Origin: Stachybotrys elegans
Taxonomy: Eukaryota > Ascomycota > Sordariomycetes > Hypocreales > Stachybotryaceae
Length of the DNA: 64,000 nucleotides
Assembly (NCBI GenBank): GCA_020746835.1
Contig: JAGPNK010000001.1
Location: 1,302,001 to 1,366,000, forward strand
Direction: 5' to 3'
In this document: piece by piece, positions 24,457 through 36,078 of the stretch
How the letters are laid out: every line of letters starts with the position of its first letter
Numbering within the stretch: the first letter of the stretch is position 1
Program-made: the position numbers and the translations under genes
The notes under the pieces: generated by a model
What the model saw: only the letters and a program-made list of their open reading frames with translations
What the model was told of the DNA's origin: nothing
The model's database searches: none

Positions 24457-27156
24457 TCAAAGCTGGTCCAAGTCGATCTCATCTTCGAAGTCACTGTCGT
24501 TCCACGACATGACGGTCTGAGTATCGTCATCGCTGTCTTGTTGCATATACATTTCAAGATCCGCGTCGTCGCTCCTGCTTTGTGCTGTGTGTGGCTCGTT
24601 CTCGTTGCACACCATTTCCAAGCCCACAGGTTGAAACCAGGCATTCGCAGGGACCTGAAAGCGGGCATCCTGGTAATCAGACTCTGACGCGGTGAAAGCT
24701 TCAGATGCAATAGACTCATCGTCGACAATGATACGGTCCGATCGATACACTGTCGAGATGCTGTCGTGTACATCAATGGATCCGGCCGTGGAGCTCCCCG
24801 CAACTCTCAGGTCTCTCAAGTCTGCCGTCAAGGAACCTGTGGAACTGGATGCCGCAGACGGCACTGTGTATCCTGTGTGATACATAGGCCCTGGTTCTAT
24901 TGGGCCCATATCAGCTGGTGGGAGGAAGGCCTCAAACACGCCGCCGGTACCGTCATCACACCCACCCGCCCACAGAGGAAGGTACTTCATCTCTTCATTA
25001 GAGAGGGTGAGTAGCATATGGCGAGTCAGGTTTAACGGCGGATCCCACATGTCGCGTACCGTGATGACCGATAGCATTTCTATTTGCGTGTGTATTTCGG
25101 TGCTCAGTTTGTCGAGATCGATGACATCGGTCAACAGGAGCCAGTTTGCGGGCCGTGGAACGGAGGGGTAGTGTTTGAAGAAGTCGCGCAATGTGGCAGT
25201 GGCCTCCTTCACTATCGTACCGAAGCGCATGCCCCAGTTGGCTGAGAATCTGGAACTCTTCCATGGTCGGAAGATGAACCGGAATTGCGTTGAAAGTTCT
25301 TCGTAGATTGCTGGGCAGAGGAGCTTCTGGGTCGGGTTGAATCTCGACATGATATCTACAAGCATTTCGAAGTCGGCAGGATCAACATAGGATCGTCGGT
25401 CCCTGTCAATAGAGAAGAAATCCCGGGTTTCTGGCGCGACTTCCCGAGCAACGCCGTCAAAGGTGAGCCTCACATGGTGCGATAAAGTCTCCATAAGAAG
25501 CTGGACCTTCTCAAGAACCGGGGTAGCCATAGGCAGATGCGTATGATTCATCAGAATTTCCTTCACCTCCTTTACCTTTTTCCATTCTTGGAGGTCCCAG
25601 TACTCAAAGATGTCAGGTCTCCGCAGTATCTCGATAGGTGCCGAGATCCGTTCGATAAAGTCCCGTGCAGCATGCTGAATGAGATTGCTCATTTCGTCCC
25701 CAGGGTCGCCAACTTTCCTTCCAAAGACGGTGACGTAGCCCTTGGCCTTGGGGTCTGGGCTTGTGGCAGCCTCTTTAATCGCAAACTCGTTCACAAGAAT
25801 TCGAAATGCAGGCTGTGTAACGAAGGGAAGCTCAAGGGCGTAACCGATGCGAATGGCCTCCTCAGGCAGCACCTCAATGAACTTGGTGTTGTGAGAGTCC
25901 ATGATCCATTGTAATACCAGATCGCGCACAACCGATCTGCAGTCAAAGATCTTGGCAAGGGCTACAATGGTCCACATCCTAGTGGCCGAGTCGAGGCTTA
26001 TGTGCTTGCCTTCGATGAGCATGAGCAGCCGGATGATGCAAGTGCGATGTCTGACAGGGCAGTAGTCGGGGATTTGGCGATACTCGGGGGTCTCGTCCGC
26101 TTTGTTAGCTGCCCGGACTGGCTCGGGCCGGGCAGCCTCCGTTGATTGACTATTATCATAGTCCAGTAGCTCCTTTATCCCTTTAGCCAGCGTCAGCTCC
26201 CTTTTCCAGCTGCTAGATGTTGGCGCTGGTATGGACGGCTCTGCTTGGTCCATATTGTCGCCCATTTCCGTGTCTTCCTGGCCAATGGCTATGGCTTTAG
26301 ACCCTGATGCAATAGATTCTTCCGGCTTGTCCCGTGCTTCCTGGGTGGAATTGGTATTGGCCACATTGCTTTCGGACGAGGTAGGGGGCTGGTCGCGGAA
26401 AGGTTCCAGAAGACAGGAGCAAATATCGTCATGACCACCAACAGTACCCTCCTGGACTTCTAGGTTTTTAGAAACGCGCCACCAGTTGATGACTCCAGGC
26501 GTAAGAGATAGCTCAGTCATCTGAAAGACAAGCTCGTCACCCTCAGAAGCAGGCGTCAAGTCGAGCACATACTTGACACCCTCTGGAAGCTTGTTGACGA
26601 GACCACGACGCCTTTGGACGCGAAACTGATAAGTTGGCTTGAGCATGTCGGCAAACTTGGACGACCCAGTGGCAAGAAGCTTGGTAGAGCTGACTCGAAG
26701 CTCCTGTGAGCTGTATGCAACCCCGCTGCAGTCGGTATACTTTCTGGGAGGGACATCATAGTCAATAAAGACAAGAGTGTCACCAGTGGAGAGCTCGAAA
26801 CGGATAGAATGCAGCCGGGACAGCTCGTAACGACGGTAGGCCTCCCTGTTGGAAAACCTCTCGGATAAGAAGGCTTCGGTATTATTGGCAGTCCAGCTTC
26901 CCACCATTTCGTCTTGGGGCGGGTTGGTGCGTGTCTCGGTATCTTGCTGTACCTGACGCTCTCCCCATCCTTCGTTACTTGAATCAGAGCTGCTATCGGA
27001 TGAAGCTGCCCTTGGTAGCATCGCGGGCCGAGGTCGCATCGGTAATGCTTGCATGTGATCCATTGTCCGGGCCGCTTGACTGCTCATGGCATCGGCAGAG
27101 GGTTCGGTGAAGTTGAGCTCAGGTCCAAAGGGACCCTGGACTAGATCGGGACGCAT
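24457..27156 (-). CDS. Conserved fungal protein of unknown function, possible divergent BTB-like fold
   Basis: I know this as a family of unnamed ascomycete proteins, not as a named gene. One exon, 899 residues from the ATG at 27156; the frame stays open to 27321, but that extension is not family-like. The N-terminal 90 residues are Ser-rich and disordered. A conserved block follows with VSSTKLLATGSSKFADMLK, which resembles the first helices of a BTB fold, and then ELVFQMTELSLTPGVINWW. After an acidic low-complexity insert (about residues 290-400) comes RTCIIRLLMLIEGKHISLD and LAKIFDCRSVVRDLVLQWIM, which resemble a BTB second half followed by a BACK-like helix pair. The C-terminal half is helical and ends in an acidic tail. 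It sits convergent to TAP42. The BTB reading is inference and could be wrong; a structure prediction would decide. Confidence 0.75.
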   Translation of the reverse strand: MRPDLVQGPFGPELNFTEPSADAMSSQAARTMDHMQALPMRPRPAMLPRAASSDSSSDSSNEGWGERQVQQDTETRTNPPQDEMVGSWTANNTEAFLSERFSNREAYRRYELSRLHSIRFELSTGDTLVFIDYDVPPRKYTDCSGVAYSSQELRVSSTKLLATGSSKFADMLKPTYQFRVQRRRGLVNKLPEGVKYVLDLTPASEGDELVFQMTELSLTPGVINWWRVSKNLEVQEGTVGGHDDICSCLLEPFRDQPPTSSESNVANTNSTQEARDKPEESIASGSKAIAIGQEDTEMGDNMDQAEPSIPAPTSSSWKRELTLAKGIKELLDYDNSQSTEAARPEPVRAANKADETPEYRQIPDYCPVRHRTCIIRLLMLIEGKHISLDSATRMWTIVALAKIFDCRSVVRDLVLQWIMDSHNTKFIEVLPEEAIRIGYALELPFVTQPAFRILVNEFAIKEAATSPDPKAKGYVTVFGRKVGDPGDEMSNLIQHAARDFIERISAPIEILRRPDIFEYWDLQEWKKVKEVKEILMNHTHLPMATPVLEKVQLLMETLSHHVRLTFDGVAREVAPETRDFFSIDRDRRSYVDPADFEMLVDIMSRFNPTQKLLCPAIYEELSTQFRFIFRPWKSSRFSANWGMRFGTIVKEATATLRDFFKHYPSVPRPANWLLLTDVIDLDKLSTEIHTQIEMLSVITVRDMWDPPLNLTRHMLLTLSNEEMKYLPLWAGGCDDGTGGVFEAFLPPADMGPIEPGPMYHTGYTVPSAASSSTGSLTADLRDLRVAGSSTAGSIDVHDSISTVYRSDRIIVDDESIASEAFTASESDYQDARFQVPANAWFQPVGLEMVCNENEPHTAQSRSDDADLEMYMQQDSDDDTQTVMSWNDSDFEDEIDLDQL

Positions 27157-28487
27157 CTCCCCTTTGGTACTCTCGTCCCGTGCGGAATGCACTACGAGGT
27201 ATGGCAAGAGTAAGCTAATTGCCGTCTCCGACGGGTTGATGAAGGCTGGCGGAATTGATTGAAGCGATGTGAAAGTTCCGAGATGCAGCAAAACAAGGAG
27301 AATGGGCGGAAGGAATGGCAATGAGAGAAGAGGGGGTCGAGATGGAGGCTCTGCGGTGCCGAGCAGCGAGTAACCTTAGGCAGCAGCCAACATATGGTTG
27401 TGATACGCCGACTGCAACGACGTCCAAGGCAACCAGAGGGGACGAGTGCACAATATGGCTGCCTGAGTTGTTGAGATGGAATAGCAGGGTGGGAAGCAAT
27501 GTATCATGCCAGTGTTGCGGCGTCGCAAGATTTCAATGCTGAGAGATAGGTATGTAATGTCTGTGATAGAGATGCAAGGTAATCAAACAGTCATGTGCAA
27601 GTGAAGAAGGAAGGATGATAACCTAGGTTCCTGCCGTACAGCTGGTGTAAATAAACCTGCCCTGGGCAGGCACTACTAACAGGCAGTGGATTCCAGCACA
27701 GCCAGGATGTGTGTACCTTACCTTGTGCAGCTGTAGTGACTGACCAACTTTGTTAGGCAGACGCTCCATCCATCAACCAAACATGCATCGCCAGCCATTC
27801 CCTGGCTGTCAGACGACGGCCCCCAAACAGGACAAGCCAGCAAACAGTACCGGATGGAGAAGAAGATGGGGAGTGCCATTCTAGGCTGCCACCCCGCGCC
27901 ACCCAACGGCTACTCCAGCATATCCAATCACAGGCAGGCCGGAGGGGCAAAAAGCACCCGCCCACCGTTCATCAGAGCCGCGGATTGTGGGTACAGTCGA
28001 TGCAAATGGCTTGGGTGGGCAAGGGATGGCATGCGGGAGGGTGGCATTGCTTATTTCTTACTGATATGATGGGGAAATTCGATAGCAGCAGCTGGGTGGG
28101 ATGCATCGAAGCGCAGGCCATCCCCTTCGAAGAAGACATTCAGGCAGTCCATCAATACAATAATATGCAAGCACCAGGAGGTGGGGGCTATGCGTTTGGC
28201 CAGCAAGGTAATGTAGTAGTAGCATTTGAGCTCGCATTCAATCCTCCTCGACTCCGCCCATTATCTCTCCCGAAATCATCGTCCCTTCTCCTACTGTAGC
28301 TAGCTGTAGCGCATATAGGTAGTACAAGCTCGTCCAAAAAAAAAAAAAAACTGAAATGAAATGGACAGAGGGAGGAAACCACTTGTGTCCTCCTCTGCCT
28401 GATCCTCCTCCGGACGACATATCCCACCTGCGCCGTTACGCCCCATTACCCGCCCCCCAATGATGGTACACGATACACTGCCAGCTC
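27157..28487. other. Intergenic (1.3 kb)
   Basis: This stretch between two minus-strand genes holds the promoter of the unnamed gene on its left side and the 3' end of the YVC1-like gene on its right. There is an A-run at 28337-28350 and no supportable coding region. Confidence 0.45.
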
Positions 28488-31400
28488 TCACAGTGAACTT
28501 CCTCTCCTTGTGAAGCTATCGTCCCTCCCCTCTTGCTGGTCCTCTTCCTCCTCTGTATAGTATGCAATTTCCTTGCCTTTCCCCTTTCCCTTATTCTTGG
28601 ACGTGCCGGCTTCTGTTGGCGACATTCCCACTCTGCTTTCTAGCATGCTCCTTTGGCTTCCTGGTCGCTTGGTGACGCCTCGCCTCGGCGTGATATCTCC
28701 GCGCGTTCGCTTGCCTCGTGTTCGCCCTGCTCCTGCGGATTGCAGAGCCCCCTTCAGCTCGTCGGCCGACGAATTCCGCGTTGTTGTTGGCGCCGTCGAG
28801 CTCGTCTTCAGGTCTCGCATCTCCTTGATCACGTCGGCGAATCCCTCCTCCAGCGTCTTCATCCGAGCCAGAATGAGCTTGCCCATTCTTCCTCCGTCGG
28901 CTGCCTCGCCGCCCGAGCCCCGAAGACGCCTGTCCTTCATCATGGCCATGGCCATCTGTGTCTGGAAGCTCCCAGCCAATGCGCCGGGATCCTCTGCCAT
29001 GAGCTGCAGGTTTGTGTTATCCGAAATGACGCTCAGGTCGACCGATGAGAGCCTCCTCATGTCCCTAACTCGATTGCCTTGGGGCTCCAGGCTCATCAGC
29101 GCAGTGCGGCTCACTGCCCCTGCCTCCGTCATACCCCGTGGCCCTAGTATTGGCCGCGCCTTGGTAGCAGCAGCGTTCTGCGGAGGTCGTCGAGGAGAGG
29201 GTGGGCCTTGGGCAGCTGTGTGAGCAGACGAGTGTCCACTGCCACGCCCTGCCGTCCGAGGCCTCGAATGGGTTGCGGGGGGCGGTGAGCTCGAGCTCGA
29301 GCTGTTGGCGCGAGACCGCCGTTTCTGGAGCATCGCGTGCTCCTCTGGATTGTACAAGACCGTGTTTGAGGACATGGTGCGGCTGTGGATCCCGCGGCGC
29401 AGGTTGGCTTGTCGGGGTGACTTGTTAGGGCTCCTGAGATCAGAAGATCCCGCCGACGACGCCAGCCTGCCGAACCGCGCCGTCATCGGTGTCGTGAAGT
29501 AGTCCTCTTCGTCGTTTGGCTTGCTTTGGCCAGCCAGGCGGCTGTGGTCGGCGTTGGTAGCATGGTCATCCTCGTCCTCGTCGTTGGTAACTAGCTCGTC
29601 GTCGCCATCTGCGTCGGTGTGATCCTTGTACGCCGGCACTCCTCCTGAGAGTCTCGACGGCACAAAGCGATGTCTCGGTACTCCTACGTTCGAAAAGAGC
29701 TCTGCGGGATCACTGGCCACTGATCGTACATCGGAAACCTGGCGCAGATGCGTGGGGCGATCCCAGCCCACACTCATCCGCCTCTGCCACTCTGGCATCG
29801 CATTGCTATCCAGAGTAGGCCAGTTGCCCAAGGACACTCCATCCTCGTCGTTCTGGTCCATCCAGTTCCGGATAGCCGTTTGTGTTTTTCGCCTCTCATT
29901 CCTCCTCTGCGTTCGAAGTGTAGTAGAATCAGGAACACGGCGGAACACCTCCTCAAGGGCGCGGTCTTTTTGGAATCCAGCCACTGACTCTTCGCGAACC
30001 CGCACGTTAGGCGTGAACATGGTGGATCGGTGGGCCGGGTCAGCAAACGAGACGGTTCTCCCTCTTCCTCGCCCGGGATTGTCTACCAGATCCGTGGGCT
30101 CGTACATGGACGAGGCCAGCCAGAATCTTTCGTACACGTAAATAAGGAAGAGGACTGGGAAATGGGTGACTTTGATTACGGTACGGTTCAGCCACACAAA
30201 CTGCTTCAGTGGCATGCAGTACCGCAGTGGCATGAATAGCCAAGCAAAGATATTGCTCGGGGCAATATAGGAGAAGAGGGCATCGCTCTTGACCATGGAG
30301 ATTGTGTTTATCGCGAAAACAAACCTATCCAGGTCAGTTGTGGTTGGGGTATGTAACTAAGAATGGGGGCTTACTGGTGTTCCTCGGTAGCATTAGAGGC
30401 AATTTTCATGAAAGAGTTTGTCAGGACCGTGATGAGAATGGTGCTGTTGTTCGTTAGCCAAAGTCTTTGGGCGCCTCGACTGGGAAAACATACACAACCA
30501 GGAAGTGACAGATGATGAGAAATAAGGCCATCAAACACTTGGCCAGCCAGTTATAGGAGGGCCATCTGCTCAAAGTTAGTCATGTGAAACTTGGGCTCTC
30601 GTGAGGGGGCTAATGCGGCGCTTCAACTTACACATCCCACGCAGCAGGGGTGAAACCCATGAGTATCTGGAAGATCTTATATGCTACCTCGCCGCCGTCG
30701 TTGGAGTTGTTGGACAGGGTGAAGAACACGTAGAAGCCGCTGCAAGCAATGAGAACGAGAATCGCCACGGCGATGAGGTCCACAGCCATGAGCCGGAAGG
30801 CAATGAGGAGCTGTGAAAAGTATTGATAATGATCCAGGACACTGAAGATCCGGGGCAGGAGCAAGATGGCATTAGCAGCAAGCACGTCATACGCCATGTC
30901 ATTCCAGTGGTGAGGATCGGCCAGAAATACGCCGTAGGCGCGCATGCAGTAGTAGACGATGAGCAGAAGGAGGATGCCGAGATCGAAAATGTTCCAGAAG
31001 CTCATGATGTAGAGAGCAAAACCCTGCTCGTTGAAACCAACGAGCTCGTCCAGCATGAAACCTGCACTCCAGAACCAGAAAATCAACTCGAGCCCTGTGA
31101 TCTGCACCGATCTCTCCGAGAGAACCGCCAGGAAGAGGCCAATGAGGACAGCAAGGGAGATTGTAGAGAGAAAGAATCGGTATCTGGGTACTCGAAGCCG
31201 AGAGAGCTTGAGCAGGGACGCTTGGCGGGGATCGTAAAGCATAACAGTCCTTCTACCAGGGGCAACATAGGCAGAGTCTTCCTTGGGCGGGAGAAGGGGG
31301 GTCCTGGCGTCAAGCTTGGTAGCGCTTCCGTTCATGTGGTCCAAGGAGCGAGGGGTCGTTTCACGATGTAGACTATCGGCCGAGGAAGAGAAGGATATGG

Positions 31401-32086
31401 CTCCGTTCCAGATTGCTTCGAGTTGCTGGACTACTACGGGGTGCGCAAGGAAATGCTTGGCCGAGGCACGAATGGCGACTTCCAAGGTCGAGGTTCGGGA
31501 CGCAGTCAGAGCACCAGCCTTGTAGCCAGGGTTGGCGAGTACGGTCGGCGATGGGAGGCCTGGCATTCCTTGCAGTGGGTAGAAGTCGTATGCCATGGCG
31601 TCGATGAGCTCACGGGTTGAGTATTCCTTGAGCATCTTGAGGGCCAGCAGCTCGCAGACCATAGCTCTGGTATTGCTGGTGCCCGCGTTGGCAGCGTAGC
31701 GTTGGCCCTCCTTGGAGAATTGAAGGCAGTTGGCCATGAGTGCGTATAGGGTCGCTCGAGAAAAGTGTGTTGTACGGATCTGCTGCTGCATGGGTTTCAC
31801 GAGGAACTGGGAGATTTGAGGAGAGCGGAGTTGTTCCCATGTTAACGTCGTCTCGGTTCGTGCGCATACAATGATGCGAATGGCGTGGGTAATGCTATAT
31901 ACGGGTAGGGAATCTGCAGAAATGGGGAGAGAGAGGTCAGAATGCCAAACTCTTTGAGGTTGTGTGGTCTGGTGGAAGCGGCCTACCTAGGTGTGAGGAG
32001 GAGAAGAGAGGTAGGACAGGCAGACCGGTTCGCCTGCCATCCTCGCCGTCGTTGTCACCATCGTCGTGGTCTTCGTTGTGGTCCTC

Positions 32087-32124
<38 letters not shown>

Positions 32125-32359
32125 GATGGGCGTCGTCACTATTGAAGCGGCCGATGCCCATGCGCCTGCCCATGCCACCACGGGCCTGGGAGTCGTCGTC
32201 CTCGTCATCTTCGGCCTCGGTGAAATCCGCGGTGGCATGTCTGCGAAAGGAGCGATGGCGACGATCCGAGGGACCGGGCGAGGCCGAGATGCTGTCGTCC
32301 GGTCCCAGAGCGCGACGGTTGCTGTTGTGCCTGGATCGGCGCAGCAGCGAGGAGAACAT
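28488..32359 (-). CDS. YVC1: YVC1-like vacuolar TRP-type cation channel
   Basis: Predicted vacuolar membrane calcium-release channel of the fungal TRPY group, 1210 residues. Exons in transcription order are 32359-31987, 31913-30632, 30565-30494, 30443-30375 and 30324-28488. The joins restore SSHLDSLPVYSITHAIR, AAWDVWPSYNW, FLVVTILITVLTNSF and EEHQFVFAINT. The N-terminus is basic, then acidic, then has a His-Asp repeat (about residues 78-100). A helical cytosolic domain (about 125-330) includes HFSRATLYALMANCLQFSKEGQ, and the six-helix membrane region spans about 330-600, ending in the last helix KCLMALFLIICHFLVVTILITV in two exons. The long C-terminal cytosolic tail (about 600 residues) is Ser/Arg-rich and largely disordered. 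It is longer than yeast Yvc1 because of the tail, which is normal in filamentous fungi. Confidence 0.93.
32087..32124. repeat. GTCGTG hexanucleotide microsatellite
   Basis: About six tandem copies of a GTCGTG unit (minus strand CACGAC), with imperfect copies on both sides (about 32058-32140). It lies inside YVC1 exon 1 and encodes alternating His-Asp. A repeat of this kind can change length between strains without a frameshift. Confidence 0.85.
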
Positions 32360-35300
32360 TGTCTTGGGGAGAAAGAGAGAAAGGAAAGGCGAGTGCAGCG
32401 ATTCAGCTGGCCGCCTCTTGAGTCCAGTCGGTGTCAAGACGCCATGAGGGAGACGTATCCGACGCCGTGTCCGGTTGGCAGCCTGTCGGTGACGGAGCGT
32501 AGGTTGGGAGTAGGAGTGGGAGGTAAAGGAGTAGCGAGGCTTGGTATGTCTGTGAGCATCTAGATCCAACAAAGTCCACACCTCGAGGCCCAGCTCCCTG
32601 ATACCAGACAGTACTAAGATGGATGCAAAAGGGAGCCCCGGTGTACTAGGCAGGCTAAGAAGGTGCGACGGGGGTTCTTGTGCAGATGGGCCCGCCAGCT
32701 GCAATTCGCCTTGGAAATCAGGGAAGTCGGTATCGATCTAGCCTCCTTGCTGCACTAAACGACTAATGTACATCCAACACAATCTGCTCTCCCCGTCCGG
32801 TGCGTCGTTTATCGGTTATAAATACGATTCTCACTTGTTGGGGTTGTCAAAGTTTACGGTCCCTGAGGAAAGCTTGTTGTGACTCGATGCCGAGTCTACG
32901 GGCGGGAAGGCGGGATTGTTTGCACGGGCGACTAGTAGTACGGAAACCTTCCTCGCCCTGCCTACCTATCAAGAGTGGGGAGCGATGGTGCACATGTGGT
33001 TCTGCGCGTGGCCCCGAGGCCCTGGAGCTAACATGCCCTAGAGGCAGACTCAAGAGGCAGAAACAAAATTTCATCAGCGATGGACTCGCGTGGGCCCCGC
33101 CATCGTGAGCATCTCCTTCAGCCAAGCAAGGCAGGGTGAGGATATGTGGTAATTACCACCATCTTCATTATCTCGTAGTGGTCCTACACGATGGATGTTG
33201 CGGCTGCTCTTACTGCTGACGTGAATGCACGTCGACGTCAGCAAATCACATCGCCATCAGCCGGGGTTTTCTCCTGTACACCACCAGCACCACCGCCTTC
33301 CATTGCCACCATCGCCATTCATTATCGTCATCCAAGCTGGCCAAGCAGCAAGACATCTGCTTTGGGTCATCGTGTATCTCAACCGACTAGGATCCGGCTG
33401 CAGGCCCCGCTTCCGTCGTACGCAACGTGCAGGACGACGAGGACGCATGACACACTCGCGAGCATTACAGGCTACACTAGCCCGGCTCTATGTGGGCGCC
33501 CTCATACCAATCCATCAGCCGCTATTGGGCGAACACGGCGCGCATCCTTGTACATATGGATGAGACTGATGTGATGCGGCCAGCCGTGGTGGGAAAGAGC
33601 TGTACGTAGTGAGTCGAGATGCAGGCTTCGAGGAGAGATCGAAGCTCCGACCATATTCCTCACCAGCACGGTGCGCAATCAAATCGAAGACAGGCCCCAT
33701 GGGGCACGTCTTCTGCCATCATGTCCTGTGTCTTACACGAAGCGTCCCGGTTGTCTGTGCCACAGTCGTCCCATAATAATCATACTTTGCCTGTCGCCAA
33801 CGCCTGTCCAGTTTGAGACATGCACAGCATCACGGCAGTTGAGTCTCTGGTTCTCCTCCGGTCGATGCACCGAACACATCCTGGCTCTTCGACCAGTTGA
33901 ACGGCGGTGTGCGTCTTGGTGGCTGGACTTGCTGGGAATCCCCCACACGACCTAATCTGATGTAACCTCATGATGGTAAGCAGTGTGAGTGGACGTGGGG
34001 TGGCTGGCTGCAACCCCATATTCGGTAGACTCCTCGTCGCCCGGTTGGTGTACGATCTTATCTTTGCAATCGGTAAAATTCCTGAATGTCGATCTAACTG
34101 TCTGTGTAATGTCCCCCGTAGGCCCCGGAAGTGTTGACACGGAAATCACATCGCCCCTACGTCTCCAATATCAATATTCGTAGGAGTGAACTTGATCCAA
34201 CCGAGCTGTATCTAACGAAAAGCAGAGCAACGTCAAACTCAACACCGAGTACACCAATTATAGGAATACGGCATACAAACACAAAGCAGACGGAGGATTT
34301 GGATAAGGAGCCGTCACATATCATGGATATCAAAACACTGATTCCATCCGCGCTCCTAGTGCAGGGTAGGCTCTGAGTACAGGGTAGGTGACTGGTCAGA
34401 GCACGTGGTAACGCGACAAAACGCGAAATTAGGTTGGTGGCTGAAGCTAAGCTCGCGCCACGAGTTTGCGCCACCGCAACCAAGTGACGGCACCCCCTGC
34501 AGCCACCAGGTGGGGCAAATATTTACCCCTGACGAGTTTGCATAAAGATCCAGATTGAGTATTGGAACAGAAGCTGTCGACCTGGTACAAGACAACAATC
34601 ATGCAAGTTTCTGACAGGGAAACACACGGAAGCACGTCCAGAAAAGTCTTGATTGCAGAGCACCAAAGCGCAAAGCCGAAGCCCCTGGCAGCAATAGCAA
34701 GGGCATGCGATGTGTCGGGGATCGTGGTGATAGGAGAGCGCCTGTGTGAACCGGCGTTCCTTTGGGCTGAGCATGATCTTGACTATCATTTCCAGAACGA
34801 GTCAGCATTCCATGAACATGGCGGAGCCGGACGAAAGACGAACAGGACTATGCCTGGAGGCTCATCTGATGTGTTTGCTCTGGCTCTCCAACGCTGCTAT
34901 GCACAGCACGGAAGGAGGGCCTCAATGACGAGTAACCGCATTGCAACACCTGGGTCGAACCAACGAAACCCCTGCATACTAGTAGCTACCACTCCAATGC
35001 ATCCTGGGAAGCGGGAGCGACCTGTCATGCAGCCTCAGATACATACCTACGAGAGTCCAGTTGTCAGTGCCGGCTGTACACAATATTGGCCATCAGTAAC
35101 CATGGCGTAGGTTCTGAGCAGTTATGCTACGCCATTCGTTGTCCGCTCATGTTCCTGTGCAGAGACCAACATGCCGGCTGTGGAGGCATGAATATTTGCT
35201 ATTACCTTCTCCATTGATGCTTGGACAATAAACTGCATTGGATGATTTGGCGACCGGGATACGGAGTAGGGAGGTGGTGGTTGGTAGGGGATAACCCACT

Positions 35301-36078
35301 ATTGCCGCTCTCATCCGAGGGGGACCCCTTAGTATTTGCAGCCAAGACAGGAAGAGATGCAGGGCTATAGGTATCCACAGTCTGTGCCTAAGTATATTGT
35401 TACCGTAAAACACACGGCCAGATACTTTCGGCACTGCCAAAGGTACCTGGCCCGTTAGTGGCTATCATAAGTTATTGGCATCGTCCATTGGAGCAGAACC
35501 CTGTCTCTCTCCCAAGGTCCCGGTCTGCCTCCTGCTCTTGAACCACTCACTCCACAGTCGTTCTCGGTTTCAGTCGTTCCTTTTTCTTCTCGCCCAGTCA
35601 CTCGTTTTGCCGAGAACAAAGAGACGTCGTCGTCGACTTTTGTATGCCGATCGCTACTTTTGGCTGCTTCATGCACCCAGAACCACCTTACATGCCTGCT
35701 TCGACAGACAACAGCGTGAAGCGTCACAGCTGCGACAAGATCAGGACTCGCGCGACCACACCGACCACGAGCCTCGCCCAATTCCAGGCGTGGATTGAAG
35801 TGTGAAACAATCCGACACCGCTAGGTGTTTGACCGGCACCTATCCCTTCCTACCACTACGGCCGTGATCTGGATTTACAAGACCTCGGATCCGTCACGCG
35901 GTTGTCGTTGGTAACCCCCTTTGTGCCCACAGTCGGTGCAAGTAAGGGGGCCCCCCAGCCGTCGAGACGGGCCTGGCATCCAATCACTCTCTCCGGCTTG
36001 GACTTCATTCCAGGTCCTCGTTCAGCATCACATCCCACGTCCAGCTACTCGGCTCGTCCTCGGTCTGATACGACGGCA
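32360..36078. other. Long divergent intergenic region (3.7 kb) between YVC1 and Gyp5-like gene
   Basis: No gene could be supported. Frames such as plus 34562-35110 have no family resemblance. A TTATAAATA-type AT box sits at about 32816-32824, roughly 460 bases upstream of the YVC1 start. The part from about 35500 to 36078 is C/T-rich and probably the leader of the Gyp5-like gene. The frame upstream of 36079 is open to 35902, but its residues look untranslated. Confidence 0.45.

Noticed and set aside
27157..27321. Hydrophobic N-terminal extension of the unnamed gene, which could be read as a signal peptide
   Set aside because: The first family-like residues follow the ATG at 27156; the extension is more likely untranslated leader.
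34562..35110. 182-codon plus-strand frame between YVC1 and the Gyp5-like gene
   Set aside because: No family features and no supporting splice sites around it.
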